A DNA stretch of 64,000 bases from Adineta steineri (taxonomy: Eukaryota > Rotifera > Eurotatoria > Adinetida > Adinetidae), in contig CAJNOI010000020.1 of the NCBI GenBank assembly GCA_905250115.1, forward strand, positions 532,804 through 596,803, given 5' to 3'. Below, piece by piece: positions 1 to 12,400 of the stretch. Numbering within the stretch: the stretch's first letter is position 1; each line of letters opens with the position of its first letter. A model generated the notes under the pieces. That model was given only the letters and a program-made list of their open reading frames with translations, was not told where the DNA came from and ran no database searches. The translations under genes and the position numbers were made by a program.

Positions 1-538
1 TTAAATCTTTATTTATTCAAATAAAGTTGAATCTCAAGACATTTTTTCGTAAATTTCGATTATCAAGTCAGTTTTATTCTAGAGCATCAGGTCTTTCGAC
101 TAACCTTAGTCCATATATAAAATATGTGATGTTTATTTACATGCACAAAATTGTAGGTGAAAAATTGATTTCTTTTTTCTCTCAAGATTCAAGTACATAT
201 AGAAATTTTCCCAGAACATTATGTTAGTATCTGTATACATGATCAGTCTTTATATTCAATCATTAATATTAATCTTAAGTATTTTTCGAATTTAAGAAAA
301 AATACTTTATCACAGTAACGAAACAATAGAGAGAAAAATAATGATTCATATTATTATAATTGATGAAGCATATCGATAGTAAACCATATGGTTTGATATT
401 GTCAATGATATTTCTTCTATCTGAATCTAATAATCGATTTGAAAACATAAAATTTCTATATATCAATTAATGGTATATTTTTACTTATTTATAATTCAAT
501 CTTAATGATCATTAATTTATATTTTAAATATTTTCTAG
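1..538 (+). other. Intron of the IGF2BP-like gene (3' part)
   Basis: No coding similarity is visible here. The first exon of the downstream gene opens inside KH domain 1, so the missing half of KH1 and the two RRM domains typical of the family must lie to the left of the window. This stretch is then the tail of an intron of at least 538 bp, long for this sequence. It ends in a pyrimidine-rich acceptor at 531-538. A 66-codon open frame at 27-227 has no recognisable content. Confidence 0.6.
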
Positions 539-2682
539 AGTTGATGTAAATAAAAATGAATCATCAACTAGTCAGGAACGTATTATAATTATTCGTGGTC
601 AACAAGAAAATTGTATCCAAGCATGTCGTGAAATATTTCGTATAATGTATGAAGATGCAAAGAATAAAAATCGAACAAAGTAAAAAATTTTATAAAATTT
701 TCTTTCTTATTTTTTATAATTCGTTTCTTTTTTTTCTAATTTAAGTGAAATTATAGTAAAAGTACTTGCGCATAATAATTTTATTGGTCGAATTATTGGT
801 AAAGGAGGAAATATAATAAATACAATAAAGAAAGAAACTGATACAAAGTTTGTTTTTTTAAAAAATTCTTTGTTTTGGTCTTTATCATAATATTTATTAT
901 TCCTATAGTATCACAGTATCAAGTATTAATGAATTAAATTCATATAATATTGAAAGAATCATATCAATTAAAGGTGAAATTGAACAACAAATACGTGCAC
1001 TTGAAACAATCTATGGAAAATTATGTTTGGCATATGAAAATGATAATGCTCGAGCATGGAATTATTCATCACAATACTATCAACAACAACAACAACAATT
1101 AATGCAACATTTTGCACAACAAGCCGCTATGATGAATCCCAATGGTCCATCTCTATTATCTACACACTATTCTCAACAACCTCAATCGATAATTCATCCA
1201 ACACAAACAAATAATACTGATGGTTCATCAAATAAATATATTGAGCAATCAAATGCAAATGCTATTTATCAGCCAACTTATTATGTAAATTAAATCTAGA
1301 CTAATGATTTCAAATAATATTCTTTTTTTAGCCTACAATATTTCCTACATCAGGTCCTTTTTATATGCCATATCAACAATCTGGTCCAATAATATCTTCT
1401 CAACCAAATCCGTATGTAAATGGAAATCTTTCTCATCATCAACAACAACAACAACAGCATTCACATACATTACCAAATGCATCCGTTGTTGTAGAAACTG
1501 TTCATTTATATGTACCTAATACAATTATTGGCGCAATTATTGGTACCAAAGGTGTTTTTATAAAAAGTATTATTAAAAATTCCAATGCAACAGTTAAAGT
1601 AAATAATTGATAATTATCTTAATTTATTTTTAATAAATCTATATATATATACTGTAGATAAACCCACCTAGTTCCGATGAAGATCAAAATAAAATAGTCG
1701 ACCGTCAAGTAACAATAACAGGAACACCTGAAGCTCAATGGAAAAGTCAATATTATATTTATGATAAAATTCGACAAGAAGGTTTGCCATTATCTTCAAT
1801 ATCTGTGTACACATAGGGCATATGGAGAATCATGTACTTTTAGTCTATGTTTCAATTATTTAATGGTCACTAGTTTCGATTATCACAGGGTAGAATATGG
1901 ACGGTTTCATATGCTTACTCCTATATTGAATAGCACATTTTTTCCTATTAATAGAAAGTATATATATATATATATTGATCTTTCAGAATTTTCCCTTTGA
2001 ATCGCGATTTTATTTATCATTGCACAATGTCTGTTCAAAATCGTACATAGACTGAGTTTTAGCAATCTTTAAATAATTCTTCTCGATAACTGCTAATATA
2101 TATATCTATGAATTAATCTTTAGGTTATGCCGGTGATGATGAAGTTCGACTTCGAGCAGAAATATTTGTACCTACATCATTAATTGGACGTTTAGTTGGT
2201 AAAGGTGGACATAATGTAAGAGAAAATTTTATTTCATAATTTTCATGTAAAATAAATTTTTGTTTGCCTTAAGGTTCGTCAATTGCAGCAATCAACAGGT
2301 GCAATTATTAAATTACCTGATGATTCTCAACAAACATCAGCTAGTGAAGTACCAGTTAAAATTATTGGTTCTTTTCAAGCTAGTCAAGTAAAATCGCCTA
2401 TTTATTTTTATAGATATTTCTAACTTTTGTTTTTGTTTTCAGTTTGCTCAACGACGCATCCAATCTATAATACAAATGAGTCGTGATATAACAACTGATG
2501 ATGCTAATAATAGCAATGGTGAACAATTAAATCCTATAAATAACAATAATCTCAATGAAACAACAACAACAAATGTGAATGGAAGTACTATAAGTGATGA
2601 TGCTGTTGTTGCTTCTAGTACATTATTGAATACAGATGATAGTCTAACAGCAGCAGATGATCAAAAATCGAGAGATGAATAA
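539..2682 (+). CDS. IGF2BP: IGF2BP/Imp-type KH-domain RNA-binding protein, 5'-partial
   Basis: This is a member of the IGF2 mRNA-binding protein family, cytoplasmic RNP proteins that control localisation, stability and translation of target mRNAs. Eight exons join in frame: 539-679, 746-847, 909-1284, 1332-1598, 1658-1781, 2124-2215, 2274-2387 and 2443-2682 (stop TAA). They encode the end of KH1, then KH2 with LAHNNFIGRIIGKGG (GxxG loop GKGG), KH3 with VPNTIIGAIIGTKG, and KH4 with VPTSLIGRLVGKGG. The KH2 segment LAHNNF and the order of the four KH domains are diagnostic of IGF2BP rather than PCBP or vigilin. The KH2-KH3 linker is rich in glutamine and is encoded by CAA runs near 1080-1100 and 1440-1458. 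The tail after KH4 is a low-complexity Asn/Asp/Thr stretch. The two RRMs and half of KH1 are outside the window. Confidence 0.9.
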
Positions 2683-2849
2683 TGAGATAAATATACTTTG
2701 AACAAACAAAGTGCAATAGAAGAAGGGAATAAAAAAAAAGCATTTATGTGCACATGAATTTTTTGGCCAAAAAAAAACTCGGTGATAATGAACTCTCTTC
2801 TTCTACTTTTCGTTTTTTTTATTCGACAATGGTCTATGAGTTGATATAT

Positions 2850-2936
2850 ATGTGCGTGTGTGTGTGTGTGTGTTCCGTTCTTTTTTTTTCTGTTGGTCTT
2901 ATTGTCTTGTGTGTGTGTTTGCTGTGCGTGTGTGTT
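2850..2936. repeat. (GT)n-rich microsatellite in the 3' flank
   Basis: Interrupted GT/TG runs mixed with T-tracts lie about 170 bp after the IGF2BP stop codon. They are probably in the 3' UTR or just beyond it. An open frame across this stretch is made only of Val/Cys repeats and is not coding. Confidence 0.7.
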
Positions 2937-5703
2937 GGCTTTTTTTTGTTTATTTGTTTGTTCTTTGGCGACATTTAAGCGCTTTTTTATACTGCGATCT
3001 GAGAAGAAAACAAAAAGATGAAAAATAAAACAAAACCGAGATAATCATATATTAATGAATTTATATGGAAATACTTCATGTATGACATTGGTTAATCAAC
3101 ATCAGTCTTGTACTGATACTTTGTCACGACTATTTTATTAAACAATATAGAATTACAAATGATTATTCAGTAGTAAGCCATCATTATTAATATCAGCAAG
3201 ATGCAAATATAGTCACGTATAGTTATATATACAAAGACTCCCGCGTGGATAGAGTCATAATTAAAACAAAGTATGATATTATTATATTTCATCAACATAT
3301 GGTTAGTATCAAAGAGTATCTCTTCAATCAATTAATAAAAATTCGTTGTTTCTTCATCTTAAAATTTATTATGAACAGTAAAATAATAAATATAAATGAT
3401 CTCTGTGACACTTATTGTTTTTTGTTGTCATCTGGAAACACTCGTTTCTTGACAACTAAGTTGCTAACGTTATGATGTGTTTTCGAATACATCACTCATA
3501 AACTTATTCGCATACGTCATTAATTGCAAAGTGACAAGATAATAAAAGTTGATAATGCATTTTCTTTTTTTAAATTCATAATCGTGCATTATAAGACTAA
3601 TTTATTCTTATGTTACTATAGTAATATCATTACTAAACTCTTAAAATTTATCAAAATAAAATGTTAATAACAAAGCAAATATTAGTAGTCATTTACTGAA
3701 ATAAAAAATGATAAGTTATAGAGAAAAATAAGTGTTTATAGAAATGACAAGAACGTACTTTTTACATTATTATATTTATGAAGTGTTTTTTTTTATTATT
3801 TTCAAAAAACGATCAATGAATGTTCATCATTATCATGTTAATAGATAAGAATAGCAAATATTTGTTAGATATGTTTGCAATAAGAGAAAATAGAATAGAA
3901 ATCTCAATATTATTATAAATATTTATTGATCATTTCGATGTATAGAAATAGAGGAAATGTCTTGACTGTAATAACACTTCTCAATGAAACAGTTTTTCCG
4001 CGTTAATGATAATAAGTAGAACTATTATTAGCCCATCTTAATATAGTTTTTAGTAAACCTCAAAATAAAACCGTTTTCTCTATTTATGCTTCAGGCTCTA
4101 TATTATCTACATCTAAGTATAAATCAAGAGTTGAACATACCTAGAAATATTTAAGTGCAATTTTTTTGGTTCAATCAGTGAATGCACGAACGATTATTTC
4201 TTTAGTTTTCTTCTTCAATCTCACGCAATATATTTTTCAATAAAGTATTAGTGGACCTATCAAGAAATTTACCCAAATGTGACGAATTTCAAAGATCTAT
4301 CACAGTAGCGGATTTAGGAGGGGGCGGTTGCCCCTCCCCCTTCAGAATTTTTTTTTGGCATTGTACAGCAAAAATAGGTTCAAGCTACTTCGATTGGACT
4401 CAAAAATTGTTTTTAGTCGAAATCGCCGCCCCCCCCTACTCAGGTATCGCTCCTCCCTTCCAAAATCCTAGATCCGTCACTGATCTATTAGTATTGTAAT
4501 CATTTCTATTATGGTCAGCTAAGTTAATACTATTTTTCAATCGCACTGTCTACCTGTAACAATTATTTGGCATAATTAGATGTGATTTACAGTTCAATTA
4601 CATTGATTTTTCTTTATTTTAAAGTATATTTGATACGAGCAAACAATATTAAAACGTCGAATGTCCTCCGAGGAAAAAATTACAGAATGATACAACTCAA
4701 GATGCTTATCGATATTTATAAACAAATAGGGGAATATACATCAATCAATTGATTCTCTGATAAACATTTCATACAACGCAAAAAATCTTTTCTTAATAAT
4801 TATAGATTTCTCCAAGGAAGAAAACAAATCTGTAGATTACATTTCATTTTTTTTGCGACGTCTTTCATATGAATACTAATAGTTTTGTCAAAAAAGAACA
4901 ATACGAGTTATGATTAAATAAAAACTTTCAATAGATCATCTTATTCATCAATTTAAAAGCAAATAGTCTCATGTAAACTTGATATGATCTTATAATTACT
5001 TGTTCTATGAATGATCAAAATGCAATAAATAAAATTAATTCGAGTTGATAACCGGAAATAAATTTCGATGTATAAATTCTAATTCTTAATGACAGGTAGC
5101 AATTGAAATTATTCATATTACTTCGACGTCAATAATAGAAAGAATTTTTAAAAAGTATATAAGTCAACTAATTAGGTCTTATTATTTTAAAACTTAATGA
5201 TATGTTCGTTAGAATACAAAAAAGACATTATCGTTTCTTTTCTCACAGATCATCTCTATATATATTTAATTAATATAATAATCATATTCGTTTTTCATCA
5301 TACTCTTAAAGAATTTTTAAAACTATACAAAGGAAGAAAAATGTAAATGATTATACAATGACTTGTCGATGAAAATTCTCAATTCATATTTTAAAAAAAA
5401 GAAAAAAGAAGACGATTAATACCACTGACAAATGCACATTTAACTAAGAAGAAAAAAAGAAGAATAAGAAGGAATAAGATGACAACAACAAAAAGAAGAA
5501 TAGTGATGACTTTTCGTTTTTACAGATGATCTGTAAAGAAATATGGTTATGCTTAAATCGTTGTCATTCACTGTATAAAAATTCATGCAATCTAACCGAG
5601 TAGAAAAGAAGATAGAGATACCATATAAGACGTTCGATCAATCGATTTGAATAAAATTAATTTAAAGATGAAGAAAAAGTTTTTTAACAGTCAAATTTTC
5701 TGT
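2937..5703. other. Intergenic, AT-rich, no gene seen
   Basis: Apart from the MITE at 4303-4482, I see no spliced or unspliced coding pattern on either strand. The open frames here are short and show no codon or domain structure. The stretch separates the convergent IGF2BP (+) and G-gamma (-) genes, so it mainly holds two 3' flanks. Confidence 0.6.
4303..4482. mobile_element. hAT-type MITE, copy 1 (180 bp)
   Basis: The ends are inverted repeats: CAGTAGCGGATTTAGGA on the left and the complement of CAGTGACGGATCTAGGA on the right. The element is flanked by 8-bp direct repeats, ATCTATCA at 4295-4302 and ATCTATTA at 4483-4490, which match at 7 of 8 bases. An 8-bp target duplication with CAGTG-type ends is the hallmark of hAT transposons. 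The interior is short, has G- and C-runs that stand out in AT-rich DNA, and encodes nothing. It is non-autonomous. A related copy lies at 10548-10716. Confidence 0.85.
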
Positions 5704-6938
5704 TTATATAACTGTACATTTGCTTTTTTCTGCCCATGGATTATTCTTCTTGTCTGGTGGATGAAGAAGTGGATCACCTTGTTCATTTTCTTGTATATAC
5801 CGTTTCAATCTATATAAAATAATAAAAATTCATTAATTTTAAAATAGGAAAGAAGAAAAAAAAGCTGATTAGTTCATTATAGAAGATCATATTTATTCTT
5901 TTCTCTATTGATAATTAAATTTGCCTTAGAATAAAAAAAGAACAACTAATCTACATATTGTTTTTTTCTTCATATTATATTTATAAAACATAAAAAAAAA
6001 AACTTACTCTTGAAGGGTTTTCGATAATGGCACTTTTTCTACGCGTAATTGATATCGTAATGAATCAATTTGTTTTTGTAAGGATCCTTTATCCATAATT
6101 GATTTAAAAACTCTTTTATGATTTTTTTTGTTGTTAGATTAGAATATTTTGTCCAATAGATAATATAAAATAATGATGGACAACCACACACATATACACT
6201 CTCGAATAAAAACGATAGAAAAAGAGAGAGAGAGAGAAAGAACGCGAGAGCGTAAGAATAACAACAAACCACTCGTCGTATATATGTTCTGGAAAAAAAA
6301 AGAAGGAAAAGAAAAGAAAGTCAGGCAGAAAGCAAGCGAGCGACCGAGCAAGCAAATGCGCGAAAAAAATCAGACAACATACAATTTACTCGTATATAAG
6401 AATGTGTGTGTACTTCAAAAGAACGAACAAGACGTGAAAAGAGGAAAAAAAAGGAAAGGAAACAACGATGCACTACCACTCCATAGCATATATACCATGA
6501 ACGAGCGTAGAACATTTATTTCTTTTCTCCTTTGTCATTTCTTACTATTTCCTGGTTCTACTGTTCTTCAAAGGTTCTCTTATTTCTCTTTTTATATTTT
6601 ATCTGTCAATGGCATGACGTAGTAGTTCATTTCTACTATCTTTTTTTTCTTCTTCTTCTTCTTCTTTGGGTATGTCGGCTTGATTTTTTAGATCGGGACA
6701 AGAAGAAGAAGAAGCAGAGTGCCAAAGAACGAATGTCTGATAGCGTCATACGTGCTTGTAACTAGCATCGTTTATTCTATTAAACATGCATTGAGTATAG
6801 AATAAAAGATGGATGCTAATGTGCAAAAAAAAAAGAAAATATTACTTACTCCATCAACGTCCTTGATAATGGAGCACGATCAACTTTTAATTGTTGACGA
6901 AGATTTTCAACTTGTTTCTGTAATGTAATTGTATCCAT
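5704..6938 (-). CDS. GNG13: G-protein gamma subunit, GNG13-like, with two alternative first coding exons
   Basis: This is the gamma subunit of a heterotrimeric G protein, which pairs with G-beta at the plasma membrane. A common last exon (5709 region; 5704-5809) encodes the C-terminal half and ends in [14 protein letters not shown], where CTVI is a CaaX box for geranylgeranylation. It matches the KNNPWxEKxKCTIL ending of vertebrate GNG13. Two first coding exons can join to it, 6008-6096 and 6850-6938. Each is exactly 89 bp, begins with ATG GAT and ends GA before a GTAAGT donor, so either gives a 64-aa protein. The N-termini read [17 protein letters not shown] and [17 protein letters not shown], both coiled-coil helices of the G-gamma type. 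The gene lies downstream of LLGL on the same strand. Identity as G-gamma is firm; the GNG13 orthology is by motif only. Confidence 0.9.
6008..6096 (-). other. Alternative first coding exon A of the G-gamma gene
   Basis: This 89-bp exon encodes 29 codons plus two bases and is followed by a GTAAGT donor. It lies 198 bp from the common exon. It shares the pattern LQKQ-(I/V)-(D/E)-x-LRxQL and PLS-(K/R)-TL with exon B, so the two look like an old tandem duplication. If B is used, A must be skipped because both supply a start codon. Confidence 0.8.
6850..6938 (-). other. Alternative first coding exon B of the G-gamma gene
   Basis: This exon has the same length, phase and domain role as exon A, and lies 1.04 kb from the common exon. 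Upstream of it on the minus strand there is a good acceptor (TTTTAG, exon boundary at 7042) and an upstream donor at 7124, so it probably has a separate non-coding first exon. That upstream exon (from 7220 down to 7125) contains a 34-codon open frame ending just after the splice, a possible upstream ORF. Confidence 0.75.
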
Positions 6939-7620
6939 TTGAAATTATACGTTAAATTTCAATCGTTGTAAAATATATTCAATAAACAAGAAAAAAGATA
7001 ATCGATTACAGTGCAAAACACTCTATCGTTGTTTTATCGCATCTAAAATGCAAAAAGAAAAAGAATGATAAACTCTCTAAACTATAAAATACAAATTTCT
7101 TCAATCAAAATAAAAAATATTTACCTTATGGAATTTTAACTCTTTTTCTTCTGCATCTATCAATTCAATGTGGATTATAGCATGAAAATATACACGCACA
7201 TTATCTAATATTTTACTCATAACTTTTCTACGTGTATGTAAAATAAATTCTAACAATAGATCTTTCAATATCTATGACATTACTCTTGTCTTACTATCGA
7301 TATGTTTTATTTGAGAATATCTGAACTTTATGATCAAAAATAACTACACTATGCATACGACATATAGTGAAAAATACAAAAAAATTGTCATAATGTTGTG
7401 CGATGTAGATGAAGCCAAGAGAAATAAGAACGAAAGGAAAAAAAGGGAAAAGAAGCCGAAAACAGCTTTTAGTAAACCCATATGACGGTGCATCGCTACT
7501 AGAAAAAAAAGGAAAAGTGACAAAGTAATAACGAGACATGAACTAACATTTCTTTCTCTAACTATATAGAGGTTAGCCGAGGAAAGTCAAGAGAACGGTT
7601 GAATGCATTGTTATTTAATT

Positions 7621-7636
7621 CTTTCTCCCTTTCCCT

Positions 7637-7668
<32 letters not shown>

Positions 7669-7680
7669 TTCTCGTTTTTT
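7621..7680. repeat. (CT)n / (CCCTCT)n microsatellite
   Basis: A long pyrimidine run of CCCTCT and CT units lies upstream of the G-gamma gene (GA-rich on its coding strand). It is of GAGA-tract type and may be part of the promoter region, but nothing else supports a function. Confidence 0.75.
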
Positions 7681-9480
7681 TTCTTCTCCATATTCTCTTT
7701 TTCTTTTCACAGACATAATATGCTCAAAAAAGAAAAGTCTTTATTAAATAATAAAAACTGAAGGAGACTTGTTATCCTTTCAATAATAATAAAACTCTAT
7801 TAACATAGTCAATAATCGACATTACATTCTATCAATTGATTGAATTTAGTATCGAAATGTATTCGTATCGAGACCAAAAAAGATAGCGAATTTATTATCA
7901 TATTTAATTCGTATTACATCAACTTTAAAAACAAAAATGACATGTATCAAAACTTTTTTTCAATTGTGAGTTAATAATTCTTTAACTATACAGATATTTT
8001 ATAACTTCGAGTAAATTAAATCTCGCAAAATTCTTGGCGATCGGATCAATTTTCATTAAAAGTTCTCGTTGTATTCTATATGGAATACTATTTCGATTCA
8101 AAAAACAAATAAGATAGATCAGTCAATAATAAATAGAGCTTGTACATCTGTCTCAATGATTTTATCAAGTGCTCTATTATGTTCTAGAATAGTTTGCTAT
8201 GCTATGCGGTCGACTAATCAATAAGGAAAAGAACACATCATGAATTTTCTTTAACAATAATATCGTCTATTCTTAGTCTTATAAATATCGAGTTATACTA
8301 AATCAATAATTACTTACTAAAGAATATGGATTAATATTGATACGTATCAGTTTCATAATCATATATAGATATCCTGAACAACATTTTATATGGAGTAACT
8401 TTCTGAATTTATATGCGAGCGATTATTTAACAACTTTTTATTGTTCAAAACAAGTCTAGTCTGAACTATCTTTCTTATATGTTCTAAAACATAGTGCTCC
8501 TCTTAAATATTGTAAGTAAAATGTTCCTAAGTAGTACTTTCTCTTCTCAAGAGTTTAATTGAACTATAACTTAATATTAATAGAAACCAACAAACTGCAG
8601 AAATTGCATTAGATGAGATTCTTTTATATGTCTTCATCATATAGACGTATTATCGACAGTTGCTAACATATTAGTCATACGTTTTATTCTTAGAAGCTAT
8701 TATTTACTATGAAATATCATTTACGATAGTGTAAACAGATAAATAATAGCTTTTTTATCTAGATCATTTGACACAGAAAATAATCATCAGCATGTCTTAA
8801 AGAATTGTCGGCTTACTATTTCTCTTCGCCAATAGAAAATTCGCCATTAGCGAAAGGATGATGGACATTTGCCAGTTGGCGTAAGTACAGTGGATTCTCG
8901 CCAACTGTAATCACATAAGATTAGTATACAATACATGTAAAAACATAACCTAATATTATTAGAATAAGCAGGCCATAATTTAAACTCCTCAATATAGTTA
9001 CTAGAAGCTATTTTTACACGTGTGTAATCACATCGGCGCAATTCTGAATTGTCAACTGACTTTATGTCTGATAAATCCATTTTATTCCCAAGGCTCTTGT
9101 AAGTAGATCAACTAGTTATTGAATATTTCTATATGTTTTATTTTATTTTCTGGAATACATATATGTATATTATATTAAATAATAAAACACACAAGCTTTT
9201 GAGCATTTTGAAACATACAATAGAAAAAAGAAAAAAAAGAGTAAGAAACTTAACAAAGAATAAGTAAAGAAAGTACATACAAAAAAAGAAGGTTTTAGTT
9301 TTATTAGTTAAATAAAATTTGCCAACGCTGGATATGATAATACGTATTATTATTATTATTATTGTTGTTGTTTGAAGAAGAGAAAAGATAATTACAAAAA
9401 TCATTCAGAAGAATTCACAATTACAAACACATTAAAAAAAACGAAATAACATTAAAGACGAAATAAAAATTAACTAATAT
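7681..9480. other. Intergenic between G-gamma and LLGL, no gene seen
   Basis: No coding exon is recognisable on either strand. A small hairpin lies at 8873-8907: a 9-bp arm CAGTTGGCG and its complement, with a 17-nt loop containing CAGTGGATTCTCGCC. That loop resembles the ends of Tc1/mariner or pogo elements. A (TTA)n/(TTG)n run near 9345-9375 lies in the LLGL 3' flank. Confidence 0.5.
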
Positions 9481-12400
9481 TTAAGTATGTATGGCAGGTG
9501 TTTGTTGAGTTGCTTGATTATTAGTACCATTATGATAATGAACATCATTAATTGTTGGTGCTTGACGAACTTTAACTGAAATTGGTTTTGGTGGTTTTAC
9601 AGGCACTGGTGGAGGCGGAGCAGCAGTTGTTTTACTTGATTTTTGAGATACTGGTGAAAGTGAACAATCATGACCATTTGATGAAACTGTTACCGACGAT
9701 TCAATTTCAACTACAAAAATCAATTTTAAATAGAGAAATGTTTTTTTTAAAATCTAATTACCTTTTATCGGTGTTGATTGAAATAAAGGCCCATCATGAG
9801 TCATATTTACTGAATTTAAATCAATGGCTGAATCGGAATTTGTACTAATACCACTGTTATTTCCGTAGTGATCAGATTTTACTGTTTTTATTGTTACAGG
9901 TTCTTCAGGCTCAGTTTTACTCTACAATAGAAAATTTTTAAATGAATAGAGAGGAAATTTCGATTCACTTACTTCAATACTCTGTGGTAATGATGATGAA
10001 ATAGAATCTTTTGATGGTGTTTGATCTATACGATTACTTTTTACTGACTTTATTTGAATATTTGATTTATCTTCACTTGATCTTAGTATTGTTTTACGTT
10101 GAAGTTTATCATATGTAATTGTCATTGAATAAGGTAAAATAACTTGTGGTGAAAATGTTATTTCACTTAATTCAGATGATGATTGTAGATAAAAAGCATG
10201 TACAGAAGGTGTAAATTGAAAACTTGATAATGCTAAAATATCAGTTGGTTTTACACAATTGAATAATATTTGACGGCGAAGTGTTGGTAAAGCATAAATA
10301 CTAATTTGACCCATATTATCCAAACAAACAAGACAAGATTCGGAATGAATTTCATTTGGATTATCTAAAATAATTGAATCAATAAAGATAAATTACTATT
10401 AGAGTAACTGATAATACAAGCTACAAAAGATTAGAATATCTTATATTGTAATCTACTATCGGACAATTCAAAGTATTGAAACAAATTTTAAAAATAGAGA
10501 AAGTTTGTTCCTACATAGAATAAATGACTTTTGAAGTATATTGAATGCAGTGGCGGATCTAGCTATTCGGCGACCGCCGCCCCCTCGAAAATAGATACTT
10601 CGACAAATACTGCAAACAGGTAGACCACTATAGATTTCTCTCCTAAAAAATAATACCACTTTCCACTTTTTTTTATAAACCGCCACCCCCTCATAGAATT
10701 CCTGGATCCGCCACTGATTCAAAGGAATATTTATGATAGCACATTACGTCTTGTCTATTCAATATCGTCTAAATATTACCAGAATTACCTGTGAGCAAAC
10801 GTTTCCGATGAAATTTAATTATTCAGTGGCTGATATGAAATGAATATGATTTACCCTTAGAAGATTTACGATCTCATTAAGCATATTAAAAACCTCGAGC
10901 TTTACCGCCGGTTATATTTCTTAATATTAACTGAGAAATAGATTATGATGTATATAGGTCAGTTATTCTCATTAAATTACTTTAAAAATATTTACCTGTT
11001 TTAAGTGTAAATTGATTAACATTAATTTTTCGTACTCGAGTACCTTCTGTTGCTGTTAATTTATATTTACATAATGGTTTCAATTGTGGTAATGTAAATA
11101 TCTAAGAATGCAAGGAAAAAAAACTTTCTTTTTATATAAATAGAAAATTAATTATTTGTACCTTAAATTGTTCTTCAGAACATATGAGTACTTTATGTGA
11201 AGTAATATTTTCTGAATTAATTGTTAATGTATTCGAGGCATCTGTAGTTAATGATATTGATTCTTTTAATGGAATATTTGAACCTTGTCCTATTGATTGA
11301 TTTAAACTATCAAGTACAACAATACTTAATACGGGTGCTTTATGTTTTAATCGAATTTCTTTTGCTAAAAATATAAAAACAGATTAAAAGAAAAACCTAA
11401 TCAATTCCTTTCTACCTAATGAACATGTATATGTTTGATCACTTGCAATAGAAGCTCGATTGGTTAATTGGGATTCAAAACCAATTAAAGAATAAACATA
11501 AACATGTCCACCATTCGTACCAACCCATAATGAATGAGTTCGATCATTAACTAAAAAACAACAGATAATATTTTTTTGTAAAGAAATTTTCAATTTTTTA
11601 TTTACCACTATTAAGATATGTTTTAGCAAAATATAAACAACGAACCATACTAATAATTTGATCATCATTTTGTTTAAATTCTCGAAATTCAACTTGACGT
11701 TCAATCGGTACACGTGTTATTTCTTCTAAATGTATATTTGTTGGTGATAATGGACTATTTTCATCAATTCGTTGTGTTGGTGGTATGATAGTAGATTTTT
11801 TTATTGTTCGTCCTTTACGAAAACGTCGAAATGATTCACGAAGAGATTTTTTTAATGAACGTCCACGTATTAATGTTGAATGTCCAATAGATGATCGAAT
11901 TGTTGTTGATAGATTTTCTAAAGCATTTGGATCAAGTGTACATTTAGCAGAAAGAATTCGATTTTGTTGATAGTTTATTATTGTAAAACCATGAGCTGTA
12001 CCAACAGCATAACTTTAAATAAAAAGGAATAGATAATTCTTTTTTTTTCATTTCGATTTTAAATGAAATATATATATACCTTCGAATATCAGAGCATAAT
12101 GCTAAAGCTGAAATAGCAGCCGGTGGATAAAGTTGAACAAATGAAGTAACAAGAAAACCAGATGAAATAAATGTTGATTTAGTTTTCATTTCTTCATGTC
12201 CTTTCCATACAAAACTTTCACAACCTTCAAGTAAATTTACTGATGTTGTCTGTTAAAAATAATAAAATTAATATTTGGTCATTTTGTTCCTTTTAAAAGA
12301 AGATGTAACTTACAGTAATATTTACATCAGTTGGTTCATCGGTAAATTGAAATGTAAGAACTTGTCCAGCTGTTCCAGCAACAATAAGAGTATCGGTATT

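Noticed and set aside
4251-4499. 82-codon frame with Gly/Pro-rich patches
   Set aside because: It is the MITE copy 1 read through; the patches are its G- and C-runs.
6173-6622. 149-codon open frame on the plus strand
   Set aside because: Lys/Arg/Glu-rich low-complexity frame caused by GA-rich sequence within the G-gamma introns; no domain and no partner exons.
8847-9080. 77-codon minus-strand frame upstream of LLGL's end
   Set aside because: No family resemblance, no splice partners, and it spans the small hairpin region.
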